From Pseudeuparius sepicola (lineage: Eukaryota > Arthropoda > Insecta > Coleoptera > Anthribidae): a DNA stretch of 64,000 nt. The notes beneath the pieces are model-generated. The model made no database searches and was not told where the DNA came from. It saw only the letters and a list, made by a program, of their open reading frames with translations. Position 1 is the first letter of the stretch. Each line of letters starts with the position of its first letter. The stretch spans positions 60,865,949 to 60,929,948 of the forward strand of contig OY987298.1 of the NCBI GenBank assembly GCA_963920635.1, read 5' to 3'. Below are positions 33,685-45,379 of this stretch, one piece after another. The position numbers were made by a program, and so were the translations under genes.

Positions 33685-35485
33685 CCTTTGTGTCCATTTC
33701 GAGAGTGAGGGATTTAATCTGGATTTCTATACCGAAATACCTAGACAAATAAATTTCAAGAGACAGTTTTTGCTTAATAAAAAAAGTTATTCAGGTACAT
33801 AAAAAAAATTCTGTATCGACAGGGCCATGGTATTAATTTCTCTTGATAAAATAAATGTAGTGTATACCGATATCTCTGCCACTAGCTATTATCACATTTG
33901 ATCAATCAATCTTTAACGGTGATAAAATAAAAACTAAACGTTACAATTCTTGAAAATTTAAACACCCTGTATTTCGAAAATAAGACGGCTTCGGATAAAA
34001 AGTTATACCACAAAATAGTCAAATTTTATGGTTTTCTATCACCTGTTTAAAATTTAATAAGTGTCCTAGGAAAAACCTGAATCGCCCTGAATAGGTAAAT
34101 ACACCAAAATTATTGTGGTCAAACTGGGGATACGTTTCTTTGTATACGTGACAAGACTTGGTAGACAAAATTGTCGTGTAGGTAAGCAGAACTGCTAGAA
34201 AGCAACAACTTTGTCTCTATACCGCCAGCTAGTGTTGTTGTAATTACGGCTTTATGCTCACGAAACGCTACTAATTTCAATGCGGCTTCAAACGCGGATT
34301 CAAATATCAGCAAGCCCTAATCGTTTTGAAACATTAAAACTAGTTTCACACTGGGTATACACGAGATAATTTCCTCGGCACTGCCTAGATTAGATAGAGC
34401 TGGAAATAGTTAATGAACAGATGGTGCTGTGCCACAAGGGCCCTATCAGGAGCAACATAGAGTTTTGTGAAAATTTCAGTTATTTTGATTACAAATATTC
34501 TTTAGAAATACCCTAACTTTCCCATTTTGTCTAACTCGTGACCGCGTGCAACTGGGGTTCCCATTTCCACAGAATTTGTCATTGCTGGTGTGAAAAATCG
34601 CTTTGTTATACCTGGACCAACAAGAAGGGGTGGATCTGAAAAGAAAAAACTAAATATTGTTCAAAATCAAAATTTTTCAAAAACCCCGCATGCGCTGAAT
34701 TATTGGAAAGGATGGACATATTTACTTGGGACATACTGTAAAGGACCTGTTCATAGCGCTGTTTCAAGCGATCGCCACTAACGCTACATGACTAAAAAAA
34801 TTACTGGATTGTTTAATGTTAAAAATATTGTTGCAAAATGTTTTATAATATAAAATCAAACAAAATTTTCTATTGTAATTCTTGCATACGTTACAAAGTA
34901 CTCTTTCAAATATATATAATATTTGGACCGATCATCTCACAATTCCAAAATACCTAGTGCTTATTTTTTGCAATTCACGTAATGATCTGAGCATAAGATT
35001 TTGTTCATAATGTAGTAATTTCATGTTATCAGAAATAGCTCTACCTACAAAAATTCTAATTGTGATGCTTTTACCCCATGTGAGTTAATTTTTAATGGGA
35101 AAAGGGAATTACAAGTCCTCAATACCTCACATGGCAACCGGTTTCGGAACAAAATTGCTAATCATAAACAAAAGAACCCATTAAAATATAAAAAATATTG
35201 TAGCCTTCGATTATGAAAAATTAAAGCCCTTCTGACTATGCAGAGGAATTTCTTATAAATAGTGTTACTATAATTTTAGGTGTCAATTATATGTAGATAT
35301 ACTTACTTAATTTTTTAAAGAAAAAGGTATGAAAAAGTCGGTGAGGTCTCAAACTCTATATGTGTATTTAAAAAACTCTCGGCAATGGCGCTAAATCTCC
35401 AACGATTGAAGCTTATTAGGTATCAGTCTCTTACCAGTTATAGGTATGCAAAACTTTAAAGTTGTTTACCTCGTCAAATTTATTT
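33685..35485. other. AT-rich sequence, no supported gene
   Basis: An AACACCCTGTATTTCGAAAA end near 33961 marks another decayed foldback element. The frames at 34119-34313 (-) and 34590-34781 (+) have no recognisable motif. Confidence 0.45.
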
Positions 35486-35489
35486 TTAT

Positions 35490-35645
35490 TATCCATTAAG
35501 TGATTTTCGAAATGTGACCTACGGGAGCCAGTTCTTAAGCAGCCGAGATGTTCTTTAAGTCTTGCCTTAACATTTCTTTCAGTTCTGCTAACCTAGAAAC
35601 AACCGCAATCTCCACACTGCAACTTTTAAACACCACATTATTTAC
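35490..35645 (-). pseudogene. Penelope-like GIY-YIG fragment
   Basis: The minus strand reads KLQCGDCGCF, a stop, VSRTERNVKARLKEHLGCLR, then a basic stretch and FENHLMDN. The CGDC/CGCF pair, the RT.RN...RLKEH segment and the trailing H match the Penelope endonuclease domain. It differs from the fragments at 7.9-8.4 kb and has an in-frame stop. Confidence 0.65.
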
Positions 35646-36341
35646 TAAATCTGTTCGCTTGATCTTTTATTATTGAAAAGTAAGGTACCGACCGATCCTG
35701 AGCACTTGTACGCGATTCTGAAAGATAAGAGAGCTAAGCAATAGGAAAGTATCTACACAGACTTGAGATCATCAAGCTGAACTATTCTTCCCGTAAAGGA
35801 AAACCAACTTTGGAAATTTTAGGAAAATCCACAATATTTTTTAAGTAAGCAGGTATTCAAAAACCTACAGGTATTTTATTTATTTCTACTTTTTTATTTA
35901 TTTATTTCTACTGTTTTATTTATTTATACACAAGAGAGCTACATATATTATGTAGGTGTATATACAGTCAAAAATCGGAAAGGAAATGTGCAATATCATA
36001 AATATAATCATACAAACTGGTGTGTAAATTGATGTGTAGTGAGTTCTTCCCCTTTTCTCCAAAGATAGCGTCTCCACCACAACATGTTCGCTAAGGGTAA
36101 GATCAGCTTTGAGTGACCTGTAGTTTGTTTCTGTTTGCACGAAAGAAGTTAAGATTCTTTACAACAATTCCTTTCACTCCAGTGAGTGGGATTTAAAAAA
36201 GGTAGAGTCTATTTTTAGTGCAACTATATGTCACATCTGTTAAATTTATCTAACAGATGAGAGAGTAGATCCACTGCGGAAATATCAAGAAGAAAATGTG
36301 ACACATGAAACCATTCCTTAGGAACAACTTGAACACCTATA

Positions 36342-37442
36342 TACAGGGTGATTCAGTCATGATGTAAAAAAATATAACCACACAGTACGGGAGGTCTACT
36401 AAAAACCAAAATGCAAAAGAAATTTTTTCTCCAAGTTTAAAACTATGAGCCTTAATACCCGAGTAACTCGATGCTTCTGCTTACATGCCAACCATCAAGG
36501 TTAGCACTGGAGAGCTGTGTTGCCACATTTCATTTTTTCTTGTGGAAGGTGAAATTGAAAAATAAGAAAAACCTACCTTTCATCTGCATTATTGGTGTAT
36601 GTAGTCTTGGTTCTACAAAGAAGAAACCTCAAATACCGCGATCCATATTTTGCAAATTTTCGTTTTTTTTATTGTTTTTTTCTAAGCATCAAAATAGCCT
36701 GACATTGGTTATTATGACATGATTGCTTAGTTTATTGATTGGCCGTTCACTGGGCGCTGCACAACAGATCGTAAATGTACTTTTTTGATTTTTCAATGTA
36801 TATCAACAGTAGGTAATTGGTAGGAGTGTACTATAGGGAGCTCTTAGTTTCCCACAACGGATGCACGTTGTTTGCAGACTACAGTAGCAGACAAAACACA
36901 AAACTAAGCAAAAAATGTGCAAATATATGCATCAAAATTAAAACACTCTATAACTGTTTACCTTCAACTTCAATAGGTACAAGTTCATGGCCTCGCGAAT
37001 CGCAGAACTCTCTACACGCCACAGCCGTTAATGTTACTTCCTACCGCATGCTACCGCCACCACCCGATCATTACCTACTTTTGTTTTGGTAATAGTTATT
37101 CAACTGCAGTTAGTTCACATCAACGAAACTCAGGAGAGGCTAAATATATGTTAACGTAGGACTAAAACGAATTGTGACTACTTTTTTAAGAATACCTTGA
37201 AATAACTTTACTGATAATATGAATTAGGTGCAACTGGCAAATCCGCACCCCGGGGTCGGTAGCCTTGACGTGCGAGCTTAACAGTTCATCTGGTGAACGC
37301 CGTTGACAGGGGGTTTTAATACACTTCTGAAAATGTTTTTTTTTTTGTTGACTTTTGAATTTTTTTAAATTTCGAATTCGTATTAAGCTATCTTTTCCCA
37401 CCTGGGGTTATTTCTTTTACATCATGACTGAATCACCCTGTA
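36342..37442. mobile_element. TA-flanked inverted-repeat element, 1.1 kb
   Basis: The ends are TACAGGGTGATTCAGTCATG on the left and its exact inverse on the right, with TA on both sides. The repeat runs about 30 bp with good matching and then decays. No transposase is recognised inside. A solo, diverged end of the same family occurs at 40834. Confidence 0.87.
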
Positions 37443-38244
37443 TATCCCTGTATATGCTGAAGTTTTTAATATATGCATAGTGTTCAGTGTTGCATGGTTA
37501 AGTATTTCTATGAGTTTAAGTATCTTGCATTGGTTGAAATAGATGATGTTTCTTGGGAATATTCATGAATGATTTTTACTCCTGCTTAGTGATTTCCATT
37601 ATTTGATTTGGTCATCTGTTAGTGTATTATTAAGTCGGTGAGATATTATCTTCAGTTAGGCTTATTAGTTGGGTCATGATATTTTTTGGTACTGTTCTAA
37701 ATCATTTTGTCCATTTTTTCAATGTTCTCGGTATTTATTTCTTGCGGATTGTTTTAATTTTCCTTTATTTGTGTCGGGTTTTTGTTGTACTTTCCACATT
37801 ATATTGAAAACAGAGAGTTTGACGATTTAAATTTTTATACTAAATTATCGTGTGGTAGACCTACATTTTGCACACGTAAAACCAAAATAATATGTTTTAT
37901 TTACTTATATTATCAACGAATTTTATAGTAAAGTAAAATAGATAAAAATACAGTAGATACAGACAGACACTGGTATACACCGCAATCTACCATTCACAGC
38001 TCCAACTTTCCAGGAGGGGAGTTATAGGTATACCTAGCTGCCCACTCGGCCATAACGTAAATTCGCAGGGTGCTTTTATCTGAAGAGCTAATCAACCACT
38101 CCAACACTCCGCGCACGCCCTAATGAGTTCTGAAGAGTGGCCCATTACTGTTTTAGTTACCTATTCCATTACTCCGGCGTTTAGGGTAGTTGCCATCACT
38201 AAACAAAAATTTTGCGTCGAGGCAGAATCGAATACCCGATCCAC

Positions 38245-38455
38245 TTTTTTTACAGGGAATCTAAAATGACCTCACATTTTTGGTCGTCTCCCAGGAAAAA
38301 AATATGACGATCAACTTTTATGTTTATTATGGGCGCCATATTGTATTTTTGCATTTTTGAAAAGAGGAATTTTTTCTGGTTAAAATGATTTGTCACACAT
38401 TATGCTTTACTTTGTTTTTCTTGCCGTAATATCAAAACTTTATCCCTCCCCTTTC
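38245..38455 (+). repeat. Single-arm copy of the 46985 palindromic element
   Basis: Phrases such as GACGATCAACTTTTATG, ATGGGCGCCATATTG and TGTCACACATTATGCTTTAC match both arms of the element at 46985-49058. Only one arm is present here. Confidence 0.8.
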
Positions 38456-38571
38456 ACAAAAGAAATTTCCTTATAAAAACAAATCAAATTTCGTTAATAT
38501 TATTACATTTTAGTTAGTATAAGTTAACTCTCTTTTCTAGCTTTGTTGGCTTACAGAATATATGATATTTT

Positions 38572-38613
38572 ACTGCTGAAGATGACCCCTAGATGGGTCA
38601 AAACATGTACAGT
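38572..38613 (+). ncRNA. Decayed hammerhead-like motif, second copy
   Basis: An ACTG arm, CTGAAGA, stem II TGACCC-CTAGAT-GGGTCA (perfect), AAAC in place of GAAAC, palindromic ACATGT, A, and a CAGT arm. It is the same Penelope-like family as 32872, better preserved in stem II but also lacking the conserved G. Confidence 0.5.
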
Positions 38614-38710
38614 TTAACCTAATATACTGTGATTGTGGAGTTCTGACTGAAAGTTTTGCAATTCTCATCAAAACTTTATCGTTTATATATTATATTAATA
38701 TTATAGAATA

Positions 38711-39464
38711 ATTGAGGAGCAATCAGACAAAATCAGATAAATCAATTTTAGAGTTTAGAGATATGGACGAAAAACGTGTCAATAACAGGTTCTCAACTTT
38801 CACCAAAAAAATTATAGTGCACGTGAAAGATATAATGTTAAAGACTTCGTAGACAATATTTTCGTTTTTATTTCATAATTAACATAAGAATTATTACTAA
38901 GTACAAAACGGATTTGTCTGATTTTGCTTGACTTGAAGATAAATATTTAATTTTATAATGTAAAAGTGATTATTTTAATGAAGGTAGTCGCCAAAGATAA
39001 TAATAATATTAATGTATAAAAGTAAGAAAACGTATAAAGCGTATAATATTAGAGGAAGTACACAATGAGTTCCGTCTCACACACCGTCCACAGTATTTCC
39101 TTTAACCACCCGAAATTTTTGTTGTTAACCTCACTACATTTTTTCATTTTTTTCGTTACACCTGACCTTGGCAAGTGAAATCCGAAAATACATTATGTAT
39201 ATGCAAAATATCACGGATAGAGTAATCTAAATACTACACTCGCAAATGGATGTTTTGCTTTAACAATGGAATTTTATTTTGTGGATTTATCTGGTTTTTC
39301 TTGATCGGTCTGATTTTAGGGTAGATTTTAAATATGATTTAAACGGTTTTGCTTGAAACTGATTTCAACATTGGATTTATCTAATGAAAAGCAATAAGAA
39401 TCAATCACTAACTAATTTTTGACAAAAAATGGATTTGTCTGGTTTTGTCTGATCGCTCCTCAAT
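38711..39464. mobile_element. Inverted-repeat element of unknown family, 754 bp
   Basis: The left end ATTGAGGAGCAATCAGACAA and the right end TTGTCTGATCGCTCCTCAAT are inverted repeats of about 33 bp with few mismatches. Variants of the repeat core (GGATTTGTCTGATTTTGCTT, GATTTATCTGGTTTTT) occur internally near 38910 and 39280. No target duplication is certain, and there is no coding sequence. Confidence 0.75.
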
Positions 39465-39469
39465 TGTAA

Positions 39470-40830
39470 CCATCATAACTATCCCATTCGATCTTGTGAA
39501 GATTTTTGTCTGCAAAATTGTAGTAAAACTATACCTACCTATCTTATAGGTCAATTTTCAAAAATAAATAATTAATTACAATATATTAAATATAACCATA
39601 AAAAATAAACGCAGCCTTACAAAATTTAAAACTAATTTTAAAAAACATTTTTTGAATTTACAAAGTAATAGTTACTAATTGTTGGTTTTGTTTATAATGA
39701 AATAATAATTGTATAATTTTGTATTTAGTATTTGTATCTAGCCTCATGAGCTAAATAAACCTGTTACTACTATACCTTGAGTGAAATTTAAATATTTCAG
39801 TCAACGTACGATAATGTAGACTTTAAGTGATTAGGTTTAAAATCATTTTTGATATTATAATTAAACGAAAATATGAAGCCAGGGCAAGGCTGTACTTTGC
39901 TTCCCAACGGAAGAATTTAGGTTTAGATATCCCGAAACACCTTGTACTATCGTAAGCTTACAATTATTTTCCGATTTTACCGATCCTACTTTGTCAAGCT
40001 TCTGTTGACGAAATCGTATATTTGATTCAATTCTTCACTATGCTTTTCCTCAACTAATCTTTGGAATTTGTTAATCTATCTAAAATTACGAAAACAAAAC
40101 GAGTTAATAACGCTTTTTTAAGAGAAAAATCACCTTTCAACAATACATTTAATTAAAGTGAGATATGGTGATAGGTGCCAGATGGCAGTAATTTAATTAA
40201 TTGGAAAGATGGACAACTAAAGAAAAATTATGCGTATATTAAAATGACTACTTTGATATGGGGACACTGTACATTAAAATATATTGCAACATATTTGTAT
40301 CCAGTGGGAATAGCCGCGATTTCTCAATCTGCTTACTAATCAATATTGAGCATGCGCAGATATTATATTATTATTATTATATATTACAGATATTATATTA
40401 TTATTATATTCTTTTAGGCAGGGAATTTAAAATACATGCTTTTACAATATTGGCCCTTTCGCCAACATTAAAATTTGTCGGCTCTTCGTCTAAACGTTAA
40501 AACTAAACCGATACAGCTTGTAGAAACACGACAACTCCGCAATATTTCAGCTTCTCTTGCGTCACGGCGCTAGCGGGAGGATAATTAATGCTTAGTCATT
40601 TCTCAGTCGAAAAAATCGATAAATATTTTCGTGCCAAAAAATCATAAAAAGGACCTATTCGAACTTTCCTTCCCCACACCTGACACCAGAAACCCTATGG
40701 AAACAATGCGTGCAATCACCATTCCCGAGCGAAGGAAGCGCTTGCAAGCAAATTGATATATCTGTCTTTGTTTTAAACGTAGAAAAACGGAGACTGCGAT
40801 ACTAATTTACAGCACGTGCATGATGACGGT
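39470..40830. other. AT-rich sequence, no gene seen
   Basis: Short TTA/TAT microsatellite stretches occur near 40355-40410. No supported gene or element. Confidence 0.5.
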
Positions 40831-40833
40831 ATA

Positions 40834-40930
40834 CAGGTGATTCAATCACGATGTGAAAAAAATTTAACCACAGGTAGAAAAAATAGCTTAATACGAATGT
40901 CTGAAATTACAACAATTCTGTTATTAATAA
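40834..40930 (+). repeat. Solo end of the 36342 element family
   Basis: TACAGGTGATTCAATCACGA, followed by TGTGAAAAAAATTTAACCAC, matches the left end at 36342 with a few changes. No right end was located. Confidence 0.6.
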
Positions 40931-41579
40931 AACCTAAAAGCTAAAATTTCAGTCCTTGTCCAAAAACGCGTGGGGCATAAATTAAAACTGCGCACAAAAT
41001 GTATACAAACGCATTACCTGTACCGGTACTTTTTAGAGGAGTTGTTCAAAAAGGCCGCCAGCAACTTGACTACAAAGACACATAAGTTTATTCTGTTATG
41101 ATATTACGATAACAAGCTCACGGGCATAAAACTGCGAATCCATGATGATATATTTCCATAAGATTGCACCGGTAGCAATTTTCTCGTGTAGCAGGCCGAT
41201 TCTACCTGCGCTGTCTTATGTGGAAGCACGAGTATGGTGAGATTGGTATCGAAGAGTACGGAGACAGGGGCAGGCATACGGTTCACAACGAGGAGCCTAG
41301 AGCGACGACAGGACGGCGGCTCGTGGGCTGGTTATTAGGTACGCCGTGACTGCATTTTCTTTATAGATGTCTAAAACATCTCGCCTTTGGCGCATTTTTG
41401 TGACCAGATACTGACATTTCTTAAATGCACCTGTTTAAAATAGCTATTAAAGTAGTAGATATATGTAGGTATGGACCTATTATGTGTTATGAAAAAAATC
41501 GTCTTATTTTTGGCCGTTGCAATAGATACTTCCTACCAGTTTAGGAACTTCCTGTGTAACTTCTGGACATTTAGACTCC

Positions 41580-41749
41580 TTAAGCGATCATCTTAAACCA
41601 ACTTTCGATCGGATGCAGCGCGGAAGACCGATCGGTTTTGTTAATTGGGAACGGCGCACCTTCGATATATTTTCCGATTCTGTCACGGTCGAATTGATTG
41701 GATCCGGTGCAATTTGTTCCGGGTGTTCGGCATTGCCCGTTGGGATTTA
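41580..41749 (-). CDS. Candidate terminal exon, unrecognised protein
   Basis: A minus-strand acceptor (AATCCCAG, AG at 41750-41751) is followed by an open frame reading NPNGQCRTPGTNCTGSNQF, then GKYIEGAPFPINKTDR, and ending HPIESWFKMIA at a TAA (41580-41582). Two cysteines and an N-glycosylation-type NCT/NKT composition suggest a secreted product. The intron sequence just before it resembles 49998-50095, as if a paralogous fragment exists there without this exon. No family is recognised, and chance or transposon origin remains possible. Confidence 0.35.
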
Positions 41750-41899
41750 CTGGGATTGTGATTTGTAAATAGTATAAACTAAACCAAGTACTATTCATGA
41801 CTGTGACACATACCGGGCGGAAATAATTTGAATTAAGCTGAGTCATCAGAAATATGCGTTTCACTATTTGAAAAGTCACATAGAGCACCTAAAATATTT

Positions 41900-43480
41900 C
41901 GCACTGATAAAGTACGTCTCATGAACAACAATGTAGAATGTCAAAAAGTAATATCCATACTTGTAATATAGGCCTATAGCTCCGATCAAATATGACTAGA
42001 TAAGTAATACCTGGTTTTTACACGTATAAAATGTTCGTGCCCTACAATAACAAAATACATAACCTCAATATCAGTGTTGATTGCTGTCAATAGACCCAAC
42101 GACATGGGCGCGTATATTCTAAAGGGCCAAAAATTAAAACAGTAACTATTCTAATAAAACATTGTATTTTCAGTTAAGGCTACAAACATACAATACAAAA
42201 ACACTTAGAAGAAATATAACTAGGTACTTATTTACATAATTTTACATAAATGATGATACAAAAGCTAGGCTTATGGGGGATTAGGTTAAGAATATTCTAA
42301 ATTTACCTAAATCAATTTCTTATCAGATATTTAAAATTTTTGGATATTAACTTCTATGTACTAATATATTATTGTATGATTTGAATCACTAGGAATAAAC
42401 TTATTTTATATTTTTTACTTAATTTTTAAAAATATTTTCTTGCATATTGCCCAAGCACGTATGGTTCTCTTTGGACTACTCATGTCATCGCTTTTGATGT
42501 CCCCAAAATATATCTGCTTTTTTAATGTACGTCTAGAAATGAAAAAAAAATTATACTAGGGTTATTTTTAAACAAAATTTTATAGATTTAGACAGGGAAA
42601 TAAATTTAAGACTTTCGAATGAACAGTGGTGGAATTACCGGAATTAGTACATATTAACTTCTTGATCGAAATGCCCTCTTTGACATATTATTCTCCGTGT
42701 TTGGCTGAAATCGACAAACCAAAAAATTAAGTTGTTCATTAAATTAGCATAAAATGAAAGCAGCTAATATAAGAAAATACAATCCATTAAGTGAAGTGAA
42801 GCAAAGAGGTGCAAGTCTTCTGGCAAATTATATGGTATGATGTTTATGGGTCATTCAAAAAAGTTAATCAAAATTTTGTTTTCATTGTTGTTATTTGGGT
42901 ATACATCTTTCCACGGGACTTTACGTTTTCTTGATGGGGATTAATCTTAATAGGTAATCTATTGAAATGAAATGAAATTTAACAAGAATATTAGTTGAGA
43001 TAAAGGGTCAAGAAAAGTTAGCCTAGAATTTAATAATATATAGAGATTATATTAAAAAACGATTGATATATTTTATTGATCCTTGTCCCAATGAATACGC
43101 CTAGAATAGTCTATATACTGGATACTTCCCAACTCCACACAGGTTTTATTTTACCCTAAGCGATTTTTTTAACTTTATTATATCTATATTTTTAACAAAT
43201 CAGCATGTCTGGATAACATGTTTTGGATAAGTCGTGAAACTTTATTGATATCTACATTTTATTCATCCTTGTGACAAGTTTGAATTATCAAAATAATTTT
43301 TGTAAAAACTTTAATATAGCATCACAGAAAATATAGTTCCACAAAAGTATATGCTATATTTTCTGCGATAATATTGGAACTTACTTCTTTGTGGATTGTC
43401 TACTCTTGGAGTTTGTCACCAAGGAAGTGTCGGTTAATTCTGTGGATGAACTGTTTCGTACTTCAGGCAATCCTTAGGTA
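41900..43480. other. AT-rich sequence, one small hairpin
   Basis: A hairpin near 43320-43372 (ATCACAGAAAATATAG against CTATATTTTCTGCGAT) is the only structure noted. No gene was recognised. Confidence 0.5.
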
Positions 43481-43485
43481 CATAC

Positions 43486-43575
43486 CTCAGATGCTGTGAG
43501 AGTTGCTGACAGAGCCAATTCTAAAGAGTTACACTTGCCGAATCTCTGATAACAGAGTCAGCAGATTCTTTCAAC
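43486..43575 (-). CDS. Candidate second exon of a small minus-strand gene
   Basis: A TAATGCAG acceptor precedes 43575 and a GTATGT donor follows 43486. Joined in phase to the exon at 44287-44390, the frame continues LKESADSVIRDSASVTL and then meets a TAG inside the exon. A 52-residue product, or a pseudogene, would result. Confidence 0.3.
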
Positions 43576-44286
43576 CTGCATTAGGTACAATAATTAAAAT
43601 TAATTTTAATTTTTCCAAATGTCTAGCAATTTCACCATATAAAAATATCATATTTTAAGATAAATTAGTGCAGGTACTACTGAAATGATGGTATTTAGAA
43701 TTTAACTAAAATTATACTGCGTGTCTTCTTTTTAAGTCGCGAAATTATAAGCATTGGTAGAAGACGTCATCCTAAGAAAAAAGTTCATATGAACATGAGG
43801 CCATAGAAGCTTTTATAAGTATAACATATAGGCTGAATTCTAAATTATGTTTTTTCTTAACATTCAAACATATTCATTATTATTATGGCAAGCATTACAA
43901 CAATAAAACAACTTTTTATTTTGTATTTTCCTCAAAAATTAATGAAATCGAGGTACTTTAGTGTTGGACCTATTTCAGACTTAAATTTTCTAGCAATTCT
44001 GTACCTACATCTAGGAAGCAAAAAAGTCAAAAATGAAAAAGTTTCTCCTCTTGTCAACAATAATTTCCCTCTAATATTTTGTGGACTTACATTTTGGGTG
44101 GTAAAAACTCATTATGCATCTGAAAGCGCGGTTCAAAAGGAAAGAGTATTATCTTTTTAACTCTTTAAGAGGATAATAATATTTTTCAATATAAGCATTT
44201 TTAGGAGTTCGAAATTATAACGTACGATTTAAATCTAAATACTTTTACTATAAACAATTAATTATTCCAATAAAATAAACACTTAC

Positions 44287-44398
44287 CTTTTTGGAGCAGG
44301 GGGGATATCTGAGTGGGATTCTTGAATGATTAATCCAGTATGTTTTTCATACAGTACATCACAAGTACTAGATCTGGAATTATTATTCATTTTACTAC
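44287..44398 (-). CDS. Candidate first coding exon of a small minus-strand gene
   Basis: The exon runs from a TGCATTGTAG acceptor to a perfect GTAAGTG donor. ATG at 44388-44390 opens MNNNSRSSTCDVLYEKHTG, then LIIQESHSDIPPAPK. Codon use looks genuine and the exon joins the one at 43575 in phase. The family is unknown. It could be a host gene or the N-terminus of a transposon protein. Confidence 0.35.
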
Positions 44399-44783
44399 CT
44401 ACAATGCAGAAAATTAATAAGTAATGCGTTGTTATAATATGGGTAGGTTGTAGGTTCATGGGGGTTCAAATTTCACATGATGACTAAATTGATCGGAAAG
44501 GTGTTGGTATACTATTTTTATTGGGGAATAAAAAATAACTAAGTTTTCAATATTAAAAAACACCTAAATATTGTTTTTGTAATACTTACATCAGAATAAG
44601 TTGTGGTAGGTACTGCCCCTTTCCTTAAATATGTAATCCCACTTGTTTTTTTTATCAGGTCTTCACTAGGAAAATGATATCTATATTCTGTATTCTATGT
44701 TCGGGTCAATTTTTTCATTTTCTATGATATGACTGGGTTCTTAAATTTGTGTCTTTTGGAAATCTAAAAATAATAGTTATTTA

Positions 44784-45375
44784 TGTACCAAGGCACTGAA
44801 GTTCAACTTTTTATGACTCATGTGGAGTTTAGTTGCTGAGGCCTCTGGCCGAGGCAAATAAACCACATGAGTCATAAAAAGAACTTCAGTGCCGAGGTAC
44901 ATATTATATTTTTCTTGAAATCGGAAAAAAAAGTTTTATTAGGCAAGAAAATAATAATAAGGGATCACCCGTCCACGAACCGACTACGCGCGGCGTTGCT
45001 TGACTTTACCGATCGCTCTACCTAGGACAAGTATAATGATGTACGGCACCTTCTGACAGAAAAACCAAACTGCTGCTTCTTGTGCAGCCTACACAACAAA
45101 TCTATTGATTTTCAAATTTACTAAAATATGTACGAGTGAAGGATTGCGCTTCTATAGGAAACAATTTCGCAATGTGTACGAAAAGTTAAATGAGCCTTTA
45201 TCGGCCGGGTTTTGAATATTTGGTCACTTTTGACGGGCGATTTCTCCGCGTCTGACGTTTGATGTTTACATCTCGCCAAGGCCTACTTATTGAAAAAATC
45301 GTACAATAATGGGCTACATTATTGTACGATTTCTGTGCTTCTAATGACGATTTTGGAACATTTTAATGCCGATTT
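44784..45375 (+). repeat. Dispersed repeat X, copy 2
   Basis: This is the most complete uninterrupted copy. It starts with a hairpin of about 45-bp arms (GGCACTGAAGTTC ... GACTCATGTGG against CCACATGAGTC ... GAACTTCAGTGCC, loop GAGGCCTCTGGCCGAGG). It ends near ATGCCGATTTCAAG. At 45298-45334 it has a second, perfect 16-bp-arm hairpin that the other copies lack. No coding sequence. Confidence 0.8.
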
Positions 45376-45379
45376 CAAG

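Noticed and set aside
41104..41304. Possible second minus-strand exon between CGCTCTAG and GTGAGC
   Set aside because: The frame is not coding-like and lies downstream of the stop of the candidate terminal exon.
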